Source of the DNA: Nitratireductor arenosus
Lineage (GTDB): Bacteria; Pseudomonadota; Alphaproteobacteria; Rhizobiales; Rhizobiaceae
Direction of reading: 5' to 3'
Length of the DNA: 64,000 nt
Assembly: GCF_009742725.1 (NCBI RefSeq)
Contig: NZ_WPHG01000005.1
Span: 62,001-126,000 of the forward strand
The notes below the pieces were generated by a model that ran no database searches, was not told the origin of the DNA, and was given only the letters and a program-made list of their open reading frames with translations. Position 1 is the stretch's first letter. Each line of letters begins with the position of its first letter. Below are positions 51,365 through 59,063 of the stretch, in pieces. The position numbers and the translations under genes were made by a program.

Positions 51365-52221
51365 ATTCCTCCCATGGCCTGGCCAATGGCGCGCCGGGTC
51401 AAAACGCCGACCATCTCGCGGCGGTAGGCGGCGCTTGCGCGCACATTGCTGATCGGTGTGGATTCGGCCATCGCCGCATCGGCGATCGCGGCGATGGCGG
51501 CCGGGTCGATGGCGCGGCCGCGCAGAAGCGCCTCGGCGTTGCGAGCGCGGATCGGGGTCGGCGCGACCGCGCCGAGTGCGATGCGGATCTCCGTACAGGT
51601 GTTGCCATCGCGCTCGAGGCTGACGGCGACGCCGACGGTTGCGAGCTCCATCGCCTTGCGGCGGCCATGCTTGATGTAGGCGCGGCCGCTTTGCGGGCGT
51701 GACGGCGGCACGGAAATGCCGGTGACGATGTCGCCGGGCACCAGGACGGTGCGGCCGGGACCGGTAAAAAGGTCCTCCACCAGGATGTGCCGTTCCTGGC
51801 CGCGATTGTAGACGGAAAGCGAAGCGCCGTCGGCGACCAGCGGCGGAATCGTGTCGGCCGATGGCGAGGCGCGGCAGACATTGCCGACCACGGTGGCGCG
51901 GTTGCGGACCTGGATCGAACCGAGCGCGCTGACGGCGGTGCGCAGGTTGGGATAGTGTTCGATCACCGGCGCCCAGATTTCCAGTTCGCGCGCGGCGACC
52001 AAAGCGCCGAAGCGCAGGCCGGCCTCGGCGTCGTAGCGGTAGTCTTTCAGACCGGGTATCTTCTTGATGTCGACGACGTGGAGCGGCTTGCGCAGTTCCT
52101 CCTTGATCTCGACCAGAAGGTCGGTGCCGCCGGCGATGACGCTGGCCTCGGACCCGAGATCGGCCATGAGCGCGGAAGCCTCTTCGAGGCTTTCCGGCTG
52201 GTAATAGTCAAAACGTCTCAT
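51361..52221 (-). CDS. FAD-binding medium subunit of the molybdenum hydroxylase
   Basis: 286 residues. The FAD motif VIAGGTDLLVEIK and the TVVGNVCRASPSADTIPPL segment (FAD loop), with the C-terminal CO-dehydrogenase flavoprotein domain, identify a CoxM/HcrB-type subunit. It is the first enzyme gene after the GntR regulator (59-bp gap) and is translationally coupled with the [2Fe-2S] subunit. No extra [4Fe-4S]-binding insert is seen, unlike in 4-hydroxybenzoyl-CoA reductase, which argues against that activity. Confidence 0.9.
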   Translation of the reverse strand: MRRFDYYQPESLEEASALMADLGSEASVIAGGTDLLVEIKEELRKPLHVVDIKKIPGLKDYRYDAEAGLRFGALVAARELEIWAPVIEHYPNLRTAVSALGSIQVRNRATVVGNVCRASPSADTIPPLVADGASLSVYNRGQERHILVEDLFTGPGRTVLVPGDIVTGISVPPSRPQSGRAYIKHGRRKAMELATVGVAVSLERDGNTCTEIRIALGAVAPTPIRARNAEALLRGRAIDPAAIAAIADAAMAESTPISNVRASAAYRREMVGVLTRRAIGQAMGGI

Positions 52222-52280
52222 CTCGGCTCCATCCCTTTATATGCTTTTTCTCTAGCGACATTGTCGGCGGGCGCGGGTGG

Positions 52281-53036
52281 TCAGGCGGGCCGCGGCCGCG
52301 GGTCCTGCCCAGCCTCGTCCCCGCCGACAGACTTGATCGCGCTGTCGCGGTCTGTGCGAAGCTCCCGTTCGAGCTCGCGCAAATGCTCGGTGTTGAGGCG
52401 CGCGGCCTCGGCGCCGTCGCCGCGCGCCAGCGCGTCGGCGATCCGCTGGTGTGCCTCGTTGCCGCAAAATCGCGACTTGCGCGCCTCGCGCGTCCACGAC
52501 AGCAACGGTTGGCGATTGATGAGGTCGCGCACGAAACCCGTCAGAACGTCGTTGCCGGAGAGTTCGGCGACAAGCAGATGAAAACGCCGCGATAAGTGGC
52601 GGGCCTCCTCCATGCGTCCGGCTTCGTAGGCTGTGCTTTCCTCGTCGATGAAGGCGTCGAGCCTGGCGCGACCGGCGTCGTTGAGCGTGTGCGCGACAAT
52701 GTCGAGCACGGCTGCCTCGATCACGATGCGCGCCTCGAAAATCTGCCGTGCCTCCCCCGGAGAGCACATCGCGATGGTGGCGCCCTTGTTGGGACTGAGT
52801 TCGACAAGGCCGGCATGAGCAAGCGTAAGTAAACCATTACGGATGGCGGAGCGGCTGGCGCCGGCATAGCTGGCGAGTTCACGTTCGATCAGCCGCGTGC
52901 CGGGCGCGATCCTGTGCCCGAGGATGGCCTCGACCACCGCGCTGACGACGCGCTCCTCGGCCTCCGGTCCGCTCATCGATGCGCCGGGCGTTGCAGCGGC
53001 GTGACCGGGTCTGACGCGAAAGGGGGATTCCGACAT
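52281..53036 (-). CDS. GntR-family regulator, FCD type, of the molybdenum hydroxylase operon
   Basis: 251 residues. A helix-turn-helix at about 25-90 (ILGHRIAPGTRLIERELASY, GASRSAIRNGLLTL) precedes an FCD effector domain. It is the first gene of the minus-strand operon. Two TTGT-N2-ACAA boxes sit 14-58 bp upstream of its start, indicating autoregulation. A third such box lies ahead of the importer operon at 40 kb. ATG 53036 is the first start; a second Met at residue 21 would still retain the DNA-binding domain. Confidence 0.86.
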   Translation of the reverse strand: MSESPFRVRPGHAAATPGASMSGPEAEERVVSAVVEAILGHRIAPGTRLIERELASYAGASRSAIRNGLLTLAHAGLVELSPNKGATIAMCSPGEARQIFEARIVIEAAVLDIVAHTLNDAGRARLDAFIDEESTAYEAGRMEEARHLSRRFHLLVAELSGNDVLTGFVRDLINRQPLLSWTREARKSRFCGNEAHQRIADALARGDGAEAARLNTEHLRELERELRTDRDSAIKSVGGDEAGQDPRPRPA

Positions 53037-53049
53037 GCGACCTCCATCA

Positions 53050-53065
53050 AGATTGTTGACAATCT
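53050..53065. promoter_or_regulatory. AGATTGT-TG-ACAATCT, perfect GntR-type operator
   Basis: Seven-base perfect arms around a two-base centre, 14 bp upstream of the GntR start. The core TTGTTGACAA fits T-N-G-T-N2-A-C-N-A. Bound repressor here would block transcription or translation initiation of the regulator operon. Confidence 0.6.
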
Positions 53066-53078
53066 ATTCATTAAGTAC

Positions 53079-53094
53079 AGATTGTCAACAAAAT
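53079..53094. promoter_or_regulatory. AGATTGT-CA-ACAAAAT, second GntR-type operator
   Basis: Repeats the 5' arm AGATTGT of the 53050 site exactly, 29 bp away (close to three helical turns), and keeps the ACAA half-site. On the minus strand it contains TTGACA, a good -35 hexamer, so repressor and polymerase sites overlap. Confidence 0.55.
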
Positions 53095-53469
53095 TTTCAA
53101 TGGCTAAAAATATAATGATACCAATTAGTTAAATTCTCATATCCGCATCGTCGGGTAATTTTGGCTATTTTGCGAATAATTTCCGTTCATTGCAAGTATA
53201 TATCAACTGGTGTCGAAATAATATTTCATATAATAAAATATATATAACCCGTTCTATAGGTTGATCGATCTTCTGGTCTATGATTATTCGTAAATTTATT
53301 TATTCGTACGCATTGCCCTCGCCGATGTCGGCTCGGCCGCGTGCGTTTGGCGGGCTGGGCCCATTCATTGAAATTCAGAAAGAATTTATCTGGATAATGA
53401 ATTTGCCTAATCAATGGGTCCGGCGCTAGCGTTGCCGTCGATGGTGAAAGCCAGGAAAGGGAGTTTTGG
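53095..53469. other. 375-bp AT-rich intergenic region between GntR and the deaminase-like gene
   Basis: No gene is supported. The DNA is strikingly AT-rich (runs such as TATAATAAAATATATATAA around 53230) compared with all neighbours. It must contain the promoter for the plus-strand cytosine-deaminase-like/BMP operon. The composition could reflect a curved or H-NS/Ros-like regulated region, or an acquired segment. Confidence 0.4.
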
Positions 53470-54771
53470 ATGCTGGCAAACGGTAACGTCCTTCATCCCC
53501 GTGCCGGCCGCGCCTATGTTTTGCGCGGCGGGCGCATCGTCGTGAGCGCCGACGAGATCCGCAACGCCGATATCCTTGTCGGCGTCGACGGGCGCATCGC
53601 CCGGATCGGGGAGGGGGTAAGCGACCCCGGTGCCGATATAGTGGACATTTCCGGCCGATTGGTGGTGAGCGGCCTCGTCGACGCCCATCAGCATCTCGAC
53701 AAAACCGGTGTGCTGCGGTTCACACCGAATCCGTCGGGTACGCTGCAAGGCGCACGCGAGGCATTTGCCAAATATGCCCGCAACGCGCCGCCGGACGACA
53801 TTACGCGCCGCGCCGAGCGCACCATGGCGCGCTGCCTGTCACGCGGGACGACCGCGATCCGCAGTCACGTCAACGTCGACAAGGATGCCGGTTTCAACGG
53901 GATCGAGGCGCTCTCGGCGCTGCGAGACAGTTGGGCGGACCGATTGACGCTGCAACTGGTGGCGTTCATGACCCCGCATCCCGGGCAAGATCTCGAATGG
54001 CTCGAAGCCAATATCGACGCCGCCGTCGAGAAGGCGGACGTGGTCGGCGGCACGCCGGCCGTGGCCGAGGATCCCTTTCGCTACATGGACATTCTGTTCG
54101 GCGCGGCCGCCCGTCACGGCAAGCCGGTCGACCTGCATCTCGACGAACATCTCAATCCGCAGCGGCCGCTGTTCGATGCGGTCTTCGACCGGGTGCGCAA
54201 ATTCGGGCTCGAGGGCCGCACCGTGCTGAGCCACGTCTCGGTGTTGAGCGCGATGCCGCGCGATGCCTTCGAGCGCGTCCGCAACGAGATTCTCGAGCTT
54301 GATCTCGGCGTCGTCACATTGCCGGCGGCCAATCTCTATCTGCAGGGGCGCGACGCGGACATGCTGCCGCCGCGCGGGCTGACGCGCGTGGCCGAGCTGG
54401 TGCGTGCGGGCGTTCCGATCGCGACCGCGTCGGACAATATCCAGGACCCGTTCGTGCCGACCGGTGCCGGCGACATGCTGGAAATCGGCCGCTGGACGTT
54501 GCTTGCCGGCCATTTACGCGGCGACGAACTGAAGACCGTCTATTCGATGATGACCGATATCCCGGCCCGGTTGATGGGTTTGGGGGCGGATTACGGTCTG
54601 CGCGAGGGCGCGTTCGCCGATCTGTTGGTCACCGATTGCGCCGATGTCGACACGTTGGTTGCCGGCGGCGCCGACGCGATGACGGTGATCGCCAAGGGCA
54701 AACCCGTTTTCGACACGGCTTCCAGGCCGGTCGCGGGAGACGAGCACCGCCAGCCGGCGGGGAGCGGCTGA
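53470..54771 (+). CDS. Cytosine deaminase/AtzC-like metal-dependent amidohydrolase
   Basis: 433 residues of the CodA-type amidohydrolase group. The metal site HxH is His73/His75 in VDAHQHLDKTG, then IRSHVNVD, VDLHLDEH (His and catalytic Glu), LSHVS and the Asp in IATASDNIQDP. These enzymes hydrolyse amino or alkylamino groups from pyrimidine, triazine and related rings. It begins the operon that encodes a BMP-type (nucleobase/nucleoside) importer, so deamination of an imported heterocycle is the favoured role. It is divergent from the molybdenum hydroxylase operon. Confidence 0.83.
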   Translation: MLANGNVLHPRAGRAYVLRGGRIVVSADEIRNADILVGVDGRIARIGEGVSDPGADIVDISGRLVVSGLVDAHQHLDKTGVLRFTPNPSGTLQGAREAFAKYARNAPPDDITRRAERTMARCLSRGTTAIRSHVNVDKDAGFNGIEALSALRDSWADRLTLQLVAFMTPHPGQDLEWLEANIDAAVEKADVVGGTPAVAEDPFRYMDILFGAAARHGKPVDLHLDEHLNPQRPLFDAVFDRVRKFGLEGRTVLSHVSVLSAMPRDAFERVRNEILELDLGVVTLPAANLYLQGRDADMLPPRGLTRVAELVRAGVPIATASDNIQDPFVPTGAGDMLEIGRWTLLAGHLRGDELKTVYSMMTDIPARLMGLGADYGLREGAFADLLVTDCADVDTLVAGGADAMTVIAKGKPVFDTASRPVAGDEHRQPAGSG

Positions 54772-54825
54772 CCGGCATCCGACTGGAGCCGGGACGCATG
54801 ATGAATGATATCTGGGAGGAGCATC

Positions 54826-55809
54826 ATGACTATGACTAGACGCAACTATATTGCGGGCATGGCGGTCGCAGCCGCGGTGACGATGTCGCTGCCGACCGCG
54901 GCCTGGGCCGACACGCTGAAGATGGGGCTGCTGGTGCCGGGCAGCGTTTCGGAGGAAGGCTGGAACCGCATCGGCTACAACGCGCTGAAAGGCGTGGAGA
55001 AGGAACTGGGCGCGCAGGTCAGCTATGTCGAGCTGCAGCAGAATCCGGCCTCTTTCGAAAAGGCGTTCCGCGACTATGCAAGCCAGGGCTACACCGTTAT
55101 CCTGGGCCATGGCTTCGAGTTTCAGGATGCCGCGCTCGACGTGGCGCCGGACTATCCCGATACCGTCTTCCTGATCTCCTCGAGCTACATTCACGAAGAC
55201 AACGTGATCGGCCTCAACACCGACACCAGCCAGCCCTTCTTCCTGATGGGTTTGGTCGCTGCGAAAATGGGCAAGAAGGCCGGCCTCGTGGGCGGCATGG
55301 AAATCCCGCCGATCCAGCAGGCCTTTGAGGGATTCAAGAATGGCGCCCGCAGCGTCGATCCCGAATTCCCGATCAGCGAGGCCTATATCGGCAATTTCTC
55401 CGACACCACGGCCACCAAGGAAGCGGCCCTGAGCATGATCGCGCAAGGCGTCGACTTCCTCGTGCCGAACGCGTCCGGCGCCACGATCGGCGGCTACCAA
55501 GCGATTGCGGAAGCGGGCAAAGATGTCGGCACCTTCAGCATCTTCAGCGATTTCACCGAGGTCGCCCCGGACAATATTCTGGGCCTCTACGTTGCCGACT
55601 ACGCCCAGGGCGTGGTGAAGGTGGTGCGGGGGATCCAGGAGGGTGACGTGCCGAGCGGCAACGTCGAGTTCGGCCTCAAGGATCCCGAGGTGATGAAATT
55701 CACCTTCCGCGACGACGTGAAGAACCCGGTTCCGGCCGACATTCGCGCCGTTGTCGAAGAGGTGAAGGGGAAGATCGCCGCCGGCGAGATCCAGACCCGC
55801 GCGCGCTGA
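54826..55809 (+). CDS. BMP-family ABC transporter substrate-binding protein (first copy)
   Basis: 327 residues of the basic-membrane-protein (PnrA/Med) family, receptors for purine nucleosides, riboflavin and similar ligands. A signal peptide (MTRRNYIAGMAVAAAVTMSL, cleavage near WA-DT) is followed by KMGLLVPGSVSEEGWNRIGY, the family's opening motif, and by GHGFEFQDAA and GGMEIPPIQQAFEGF. ATG 54826 follows GGGAGGAG. It is closely similar to the next gene. Two hairpins follow it. Confidence 0.88.
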   Translation: MTMTRRNYIAGMAVAAAVTMSLPTAAWADTLKMGLLVPGSVSEEGWNRIGYNALKGVEKELGAQVSYVELQQNPASFEKAFRDYASQGYTVILGHGFEFQDAALDVAPDYPDTVFLISSSYIHEDNVIGLNTDTSQPFFLMGLVAAKMGKKAGLVGGMEIPPIQQAFEGFKNGARSVDPEFPISEAYIGNFSDTTATKEAALSMIAQGVDFLVPNASGATIGGYQAIAEAGKDVGTFSIFSDFTEVAPDNILGLYVADYAQGVVKVVRGIQEGDVPSGNVEFGLKDPEVMKFTFRDDVKNPVPADIRAVVEEVKGKIAAGEIQTRAR

Positions 55810-55819
55810 AGCGGGCCGC

Positions 55820-55840
55820 GAAAGCCGGTCGCCGGCTTTC
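55820..55840 (+). other. 9-bp perfect stem-loop after the first BMP receptor gene
   Basis: GAAAGCCGG (55820-55828) and CCGGCTTTC (55832-55840) with a three-base loop, 10 bp after the stop. Probable 3' stabiliser or partial terminator. Confidence 0.6.
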
Positions 55841-55875
55841 CGGATGGATCGTGCAACACCAGGCGAGACGAACCG

Positions 55876-55900
55876 TGAGGGCGCGAAGAACGTGCCCTCA
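55876..55900 (+). other. Second stem-loop between the two BMP receptor genes
   Basis: TGAGGGC (55876-55882) pairs with GCCCTCA (55894-55900). It lies about 56 bp upstream of the second receptor start and may work with the preceding hairpin in mRNA processing. Confidence 0.4.
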
Positions 55901-55956
55901 TGGTGGCGGCAGGCGCGCGACGGCCTTGCCGACCGCGTGATGAGGGAGAGAGCATC

Positions 55957-56937
55957 ATGAAGTTTTCGAGAAGGACCTGCCTTGCGGCGCTGGCCGGCCT
56001 GACCATGGCGGGCGCGACCGGACCAGCGCTGGCTGACGATTTCAAGATGGGGCTGCTTGTGCCGGGCAGCGTCGCCGAGGAGGGCTGGAACCGCATCGCC
56101 TATGACGCCTTGCTGCGTGTCGAAAAGGAACTCGGCGCCGATATCAGCTATGTCGAGCTGCACGAAAACCCGTCGGCGTTCGAAAACGCGTTCCGCAACT
56201 ATGCCAGCCAGGGCTATGACGTGGTGCTCGGCCATGGCTTCCAGTTCCAAGACGCGGCGCTGACCGTTGCCGCGGATTTTCCCGATACGACATTCCTGAT
56301 TTCGTCGAGCCACGTCTTCGACGGCAATGTGATCGGCCTCAACACAGATTCCAGCGAGCCATTCTATCTCATGGGTGTCATCGCGGCGATGACCGGCAAG
56401 TCGGCGGGCCTGGTCGGCGGGCTTGAAATCCCGCCGATCAAGCAGTCCTTCGAGGGTTTCATCAACGGGGCGCGCAGCGTCGATCCGAACTTTCCGATCT
56501 CGCAGGTCTATGTCGGCAGCTTCACCGATTCGACCGCGGCCAAGGAAGCGGCGGTCGGCATGATCGCGCGTGGTGCCAACATTGTCGTGCCCAACGCCAA
56601 TGCGGCCGGTCTCGGCGTCGTGCAGGCGGCGCGCGAAGCGGGGCCGGACGTCCAGACCTTCAGCGTCTATTCCGACTATACCGAGGCGGCGCCTGAAAAC
56701 ACGCTCGGCGTCTATGTCGCCGATTACGGCCAGGGCATCGTGCGCATCGTCTCGCAGATCAAGGACGGCAGTTTCGAGGCGGCCGGCAATATCGTGTTCG
56801 GCCTCAAGGACACCGACGTGATGATGTTTTCCTACAACGATCATTCCGCCCGTTCCGTGCCGGACGATGTCCGCCGCAAGGTGGAGGAGGTCAAAAACGG
56901 GATCATCGCCGGCGAGATTGCAACCCGCGCCGATTAA
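55957..56937 (+). CDS. BMP-family ABC transporter substrate-binding protein (second copy)
   Basis: 326 residues, strongly similar along its whole length to the preceding receptor (shared KMGLLVPGSV, GHGFQFQDAA, EIPPIKQSFEGF and NGARSVDP). The signal peptide is FSRRTCLAALAGLTMAGA, cleaved near ALA-DD. ATG 55957 follows AGGGAGAG. Differences cluster in the C-terminal half, so the two receptors may feed the single permease/ATPase set with different but related ligands. Confidence 0.88.
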   Translation: MKFSRRTCLAALAGLTMAGATGPALADDFKMGLLVPGSVAEEGWNRIAYDALLRVEKELGADISYVELHENPSAFENAFRNYASQGYDVVLGHGFQFQDAALTVAADFPDTTFLISSSHVFDGNVIGLNTDSSEPFYLMGVIAAMTGKSAGLVGGLEIPPIKQSFEGFINGARSVDPNFPISQVYVGSFTDSTAAKEAAVGMIARGANIVVPNANAAGLGVVQAAREAGPDVQTFSVYSDYTEAAPENTLGVYVADYGQGIVRIVSQIKDGSFEAAGNIVFGLKDTDVMMFSYNDHSARSVPDDVRRKVEEVKNGIIAGEIATRAD

Positions 56938-56956
56938 CCCATCACCTGCAAGGACA

Positions 56957-56974
56957 GGGCACCGACCGGTGCCC
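56957..56974 (+). other. 7-bp perfect stem-loop after the second BMP receptor gene
   Basis: GGGCACC (56957-56963) and GGTGCCC (56968-56974) with a 4-nt loop, 19 bp after the stop and about 40 bp before the permease gene. Confidence 0.5.
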
Positions 56975-57015
56975 GGTTCCATGCTTTCGCGAGTTTTTCG
57001 AACGACGACAGGATC

Positions 57016-58113
57016 ATGGCGAACATCGAAAACGAGCGGCCGCGCGCCGCGGATACCGATATTATGGGAAATGCCATGAGCATGTTGGTTCGGATCGCAC
57101 AGGCGATCGCCCTGCCCGTCGCGGCGGTGCTGGTCGCGCTTATATGCGGCGGCATACTTTTGAGCCTCAACGGCTTCAACGGATGGGACGTCTTTTCCGT
57201 CATGATTGTCGGCGTGCTGCAGGACACACGTTCGATCGCCGAGATCCTGCTGAAATCGATCCCGCTGATCCTGATCGGCGTCGGGCTGTGCGTGGCCTTT
57301 CGCTGCAGCATCTGGAACATCGGCGCGGAGGGGCAGCTTTATGCCGGTGCGGTCGCGGCGACGATCGTCGGCGTCGCTTTCGAGGGCCTGACACCCTGGA
57401 TCTACGTGCCGCTCGTCATGGTGGCCGGCGCGCTCGCCGGCGCGGCCTGGGCCGGGATCGCCGGCCTGCTCAAGGTCTATTTCCGCGCCAGCGAGATCGT
57501 CACCACGATCATGCTCAACTATATCGCGCTGATCGGGACCAGCTATCTGGTGACGGGCCCGCTGCGCGACGCCGCCTCGGCCTATCCGCAGTCGGCGCGG
57601 CTTTTGAAGGAGGCTTGGATGCCGCGCATTCTGCCGCCGACACGGCTGCATATCGGCATCCTGGTCGCCGTCGCGCTGGCGATCGCCTTTTATGTATTCC
57701 TGTTCCGCAGCAGCGCCGGTTATGCGGTGCGCGTGGTCGGCATCAACGCCAATGCGGCGCGCTATGCGGGCATCAATGTCGGCCGCAACATCATGATCGC
57801 CATCTGCATCAGCGGCGGCATGGCGGGTTTGGCCGGCGCGTTCGAGGTCGCCGGCGTCACGCGCCGGCTCTACCAGAACATTTCGCCCGGCTACGGCTTC
57901 GAGGGCATCGCGGTCGCGCTCTTGGCCAACAACAACCCGATCGGAGCGATTTTTTCCGGCGGGCTGTTCGCCATACTGCGCTCCGGGTCCGAGTTGATGC
58001 AGATCACCGCCCAGGTGCCGCAGGTTCTGGTGTCGGTGATCCAGGGCATGGTCATTCTCTCGGTCGTCGCCTTCGGCGTCTACCGGTTCCGCTCCGCCTC
58101 CCGTTCGCAGTAG
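57016..58113 (+). CDS. BMP-type ABC transporter permease 1 (NupP/YufP-like)
   Basis: 365-residue inner-membrane permease of the branched-chain/ribose superfamily, with about nine or ten helices after a ~25-residue polar start. Motifs are NIGAEGQLYAGAVAA and the ATPase-contact segment VVGINANAARYAGINVGRN, with GISGGMAGLAGAFEV-like turns. It starts 78 bp after the second receptor and is followed 7 bp later by permease 2. Confidence 0.88.
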   Translation: MANIENERPRAADTDIMGNAMSMLVRIAQAIALPVAAVLVALICGGILLSLNGFNGWDVFSVMIVGVLQDTRSIAEILLKSIPLILIGVGLCVAFRCSIWNIGAEGQLYAGAVAATIVGVAFEGLTPWIYVPLVMVAGALAGAAWAGIAGLLKVYFRASEIVTTIMLNYIALIGTSYLVTGPLRDAASAYPQSARLLKEAWMPRILPPTRLHIGILVAVALAIAFYVFLFRSSAGYAVRVVGINANAARYAGINVGRNIMIAICISGGMAGLAGAFEVAGVTRRLYQNISPGYGFEGIAVALLANNNPIGAIFSGGLFAILRSGSELMQITAQVPQVLVSVIQGMVILSVVAFGVYRFRSASRSQ

Positions 58114-58120
58114 GTTCATC

Positions 58121-59053
58121 ATGGAAGACGTCGCGACACTCGGTTTCATCGCCACCACGATCGGCGCCACCTGGCGCCTGGCGACCCCGCTGATCTTCGC
58201 CGCGATCGGCGAGGTGTTTTCGGAGCGGGCCGGCGTGCTCAATATCGGGCTGGAAGGCGTGATGCTGGTCGGCGCCTTCGTCGGCTTTGCCACCATGTTC
58301 GCCTATGGCAGCCTGCCGCTCGGGCTGGCGTCGGCGGTAGCGGCCGGCGCGGTCGTCGGGCTGCTGTTCGCCTTTTTCACCATCACCATCAAGGCCGACC
58401 AGATTGTGGTCGGCGCGGCGATAAACCTGCTCGGCATGGGACTGACGGCCTTCCTGTTCCGCACTTATTTCGTCGGCACGGGTCGGGGCGTCGAAATCGC
58501 GCAACCGCTCGACATTCCCGGTCTCAGCGACCTGCCGTTCTTCGGCGAGGCGTTCTTCCGTCACAACGCCATCGTCTACAGCACGCTGCTTGTGGTGGTG
58601 CTCGCGGTGGTGGTTCTCTACAAGACCTCGTTCGGACTGACCCTGCGCGCCGTCGGCGAGCATCCCAAGGCGGTCGACGTGGTCGGGCGCAGCGTGGCCG
58701 CCTACCGCTACGGCGCGGTCATGATCGGCACCGGGCTTGCCGGTCTCGGCGGCGCGTTTCTGACACTTGGTCATTCCAACCAGTTCGTCGAAAACATCAC
58801 CTCCGGTCGCGGCTTCATCGCGCTCGCGGTCGTCGTGTTCGCGCGCTGGTCGCCGGTGGGCGCTTTCTTCGTCGCCATGTTGTTCGGCCTGTTCTACGCG
58901 TTGCAGCTTCAGCTTCAGGCACAGCCGGCGCTCAACATTCCCTACCAGGCCCTGCAGGCGCTGCCTTACGTGATGACCATCGTCGCTCTGGTGATGGTAC
59001 GCAATAAGGGCGACACGCCGAAGATGCTCGGCGTTCCCTACACCAAGGCGTGA
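58121..59053 (+). CDS. BMP-type ABC transporter permease 2 (NupQ/YufQ-like)
   Basis: 310 residues with about eight or nine helices. The family signature AAIGEVFSERAGVLNIGLEG is near the N-terminus, and the docking loop is RAVGEHPKAVDVVGRSVAAY. It pairs with permease 1; the ATPase gene begins 10 bp downstream. This two-permease, single double-ATPase layout is characteristic of nucleoside/purine BMP importers. Confidence 0.9.
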   Translation: MEDVATLGFIATTIGATWRLATPLIFAAIGEVFSERAGVLNIGLEGVMLVGAFVGFATMFAYGSLPLGLASAVAAGAVVGLLFAFFTITIKADQIVVGAAINLLGMGLTAFLFRTYFVGTGRGVEIAQPLDIPGLSDLPFFGEAFFRHNAIVYSTLLVVVLAVVVLYKTSFGLTLRAVGEHPKAVDVVGRSVAAYRYGAVMIGTGLAGLGGAFLTLGHSNQFVENITSGRGFIALAVVVFARWSPVGAFFVAMLFGLFYALQLQLQAQPALNIPYQALQALPYVMTIVALVMVRNKGDTPKMLGVPYTKA

Positions 59054-59063
59054 GGCGGGACCG

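Noticed and set aside
48573-52221. Carbon monoxide dehydrogenase or 4-hydroxybenzoyl-CoA reductase identity for the molybdenum hydroxylase
   Set aside because: The CO-dehydrogenase Cys-containing active loop is not visible in the large subunit, and the medium subunit lacks the [4Fe-4S] insert of the benzoyl-CoA type enzyme. Only the general family is assigned.
53226-53414. 62-codon minus-strand frame in the AT-rich gap
   Set aside because: No ribosome-binding site, no similarity to a known family, and composition simply follows the AT-rich DNA.
54514-58296. 1260-codon minus-strand open frame
   Set aside because: It mirrors the two BMP receptor genes and permease, and its repeated-looking halves are just the shadow of the duplicated receptors.
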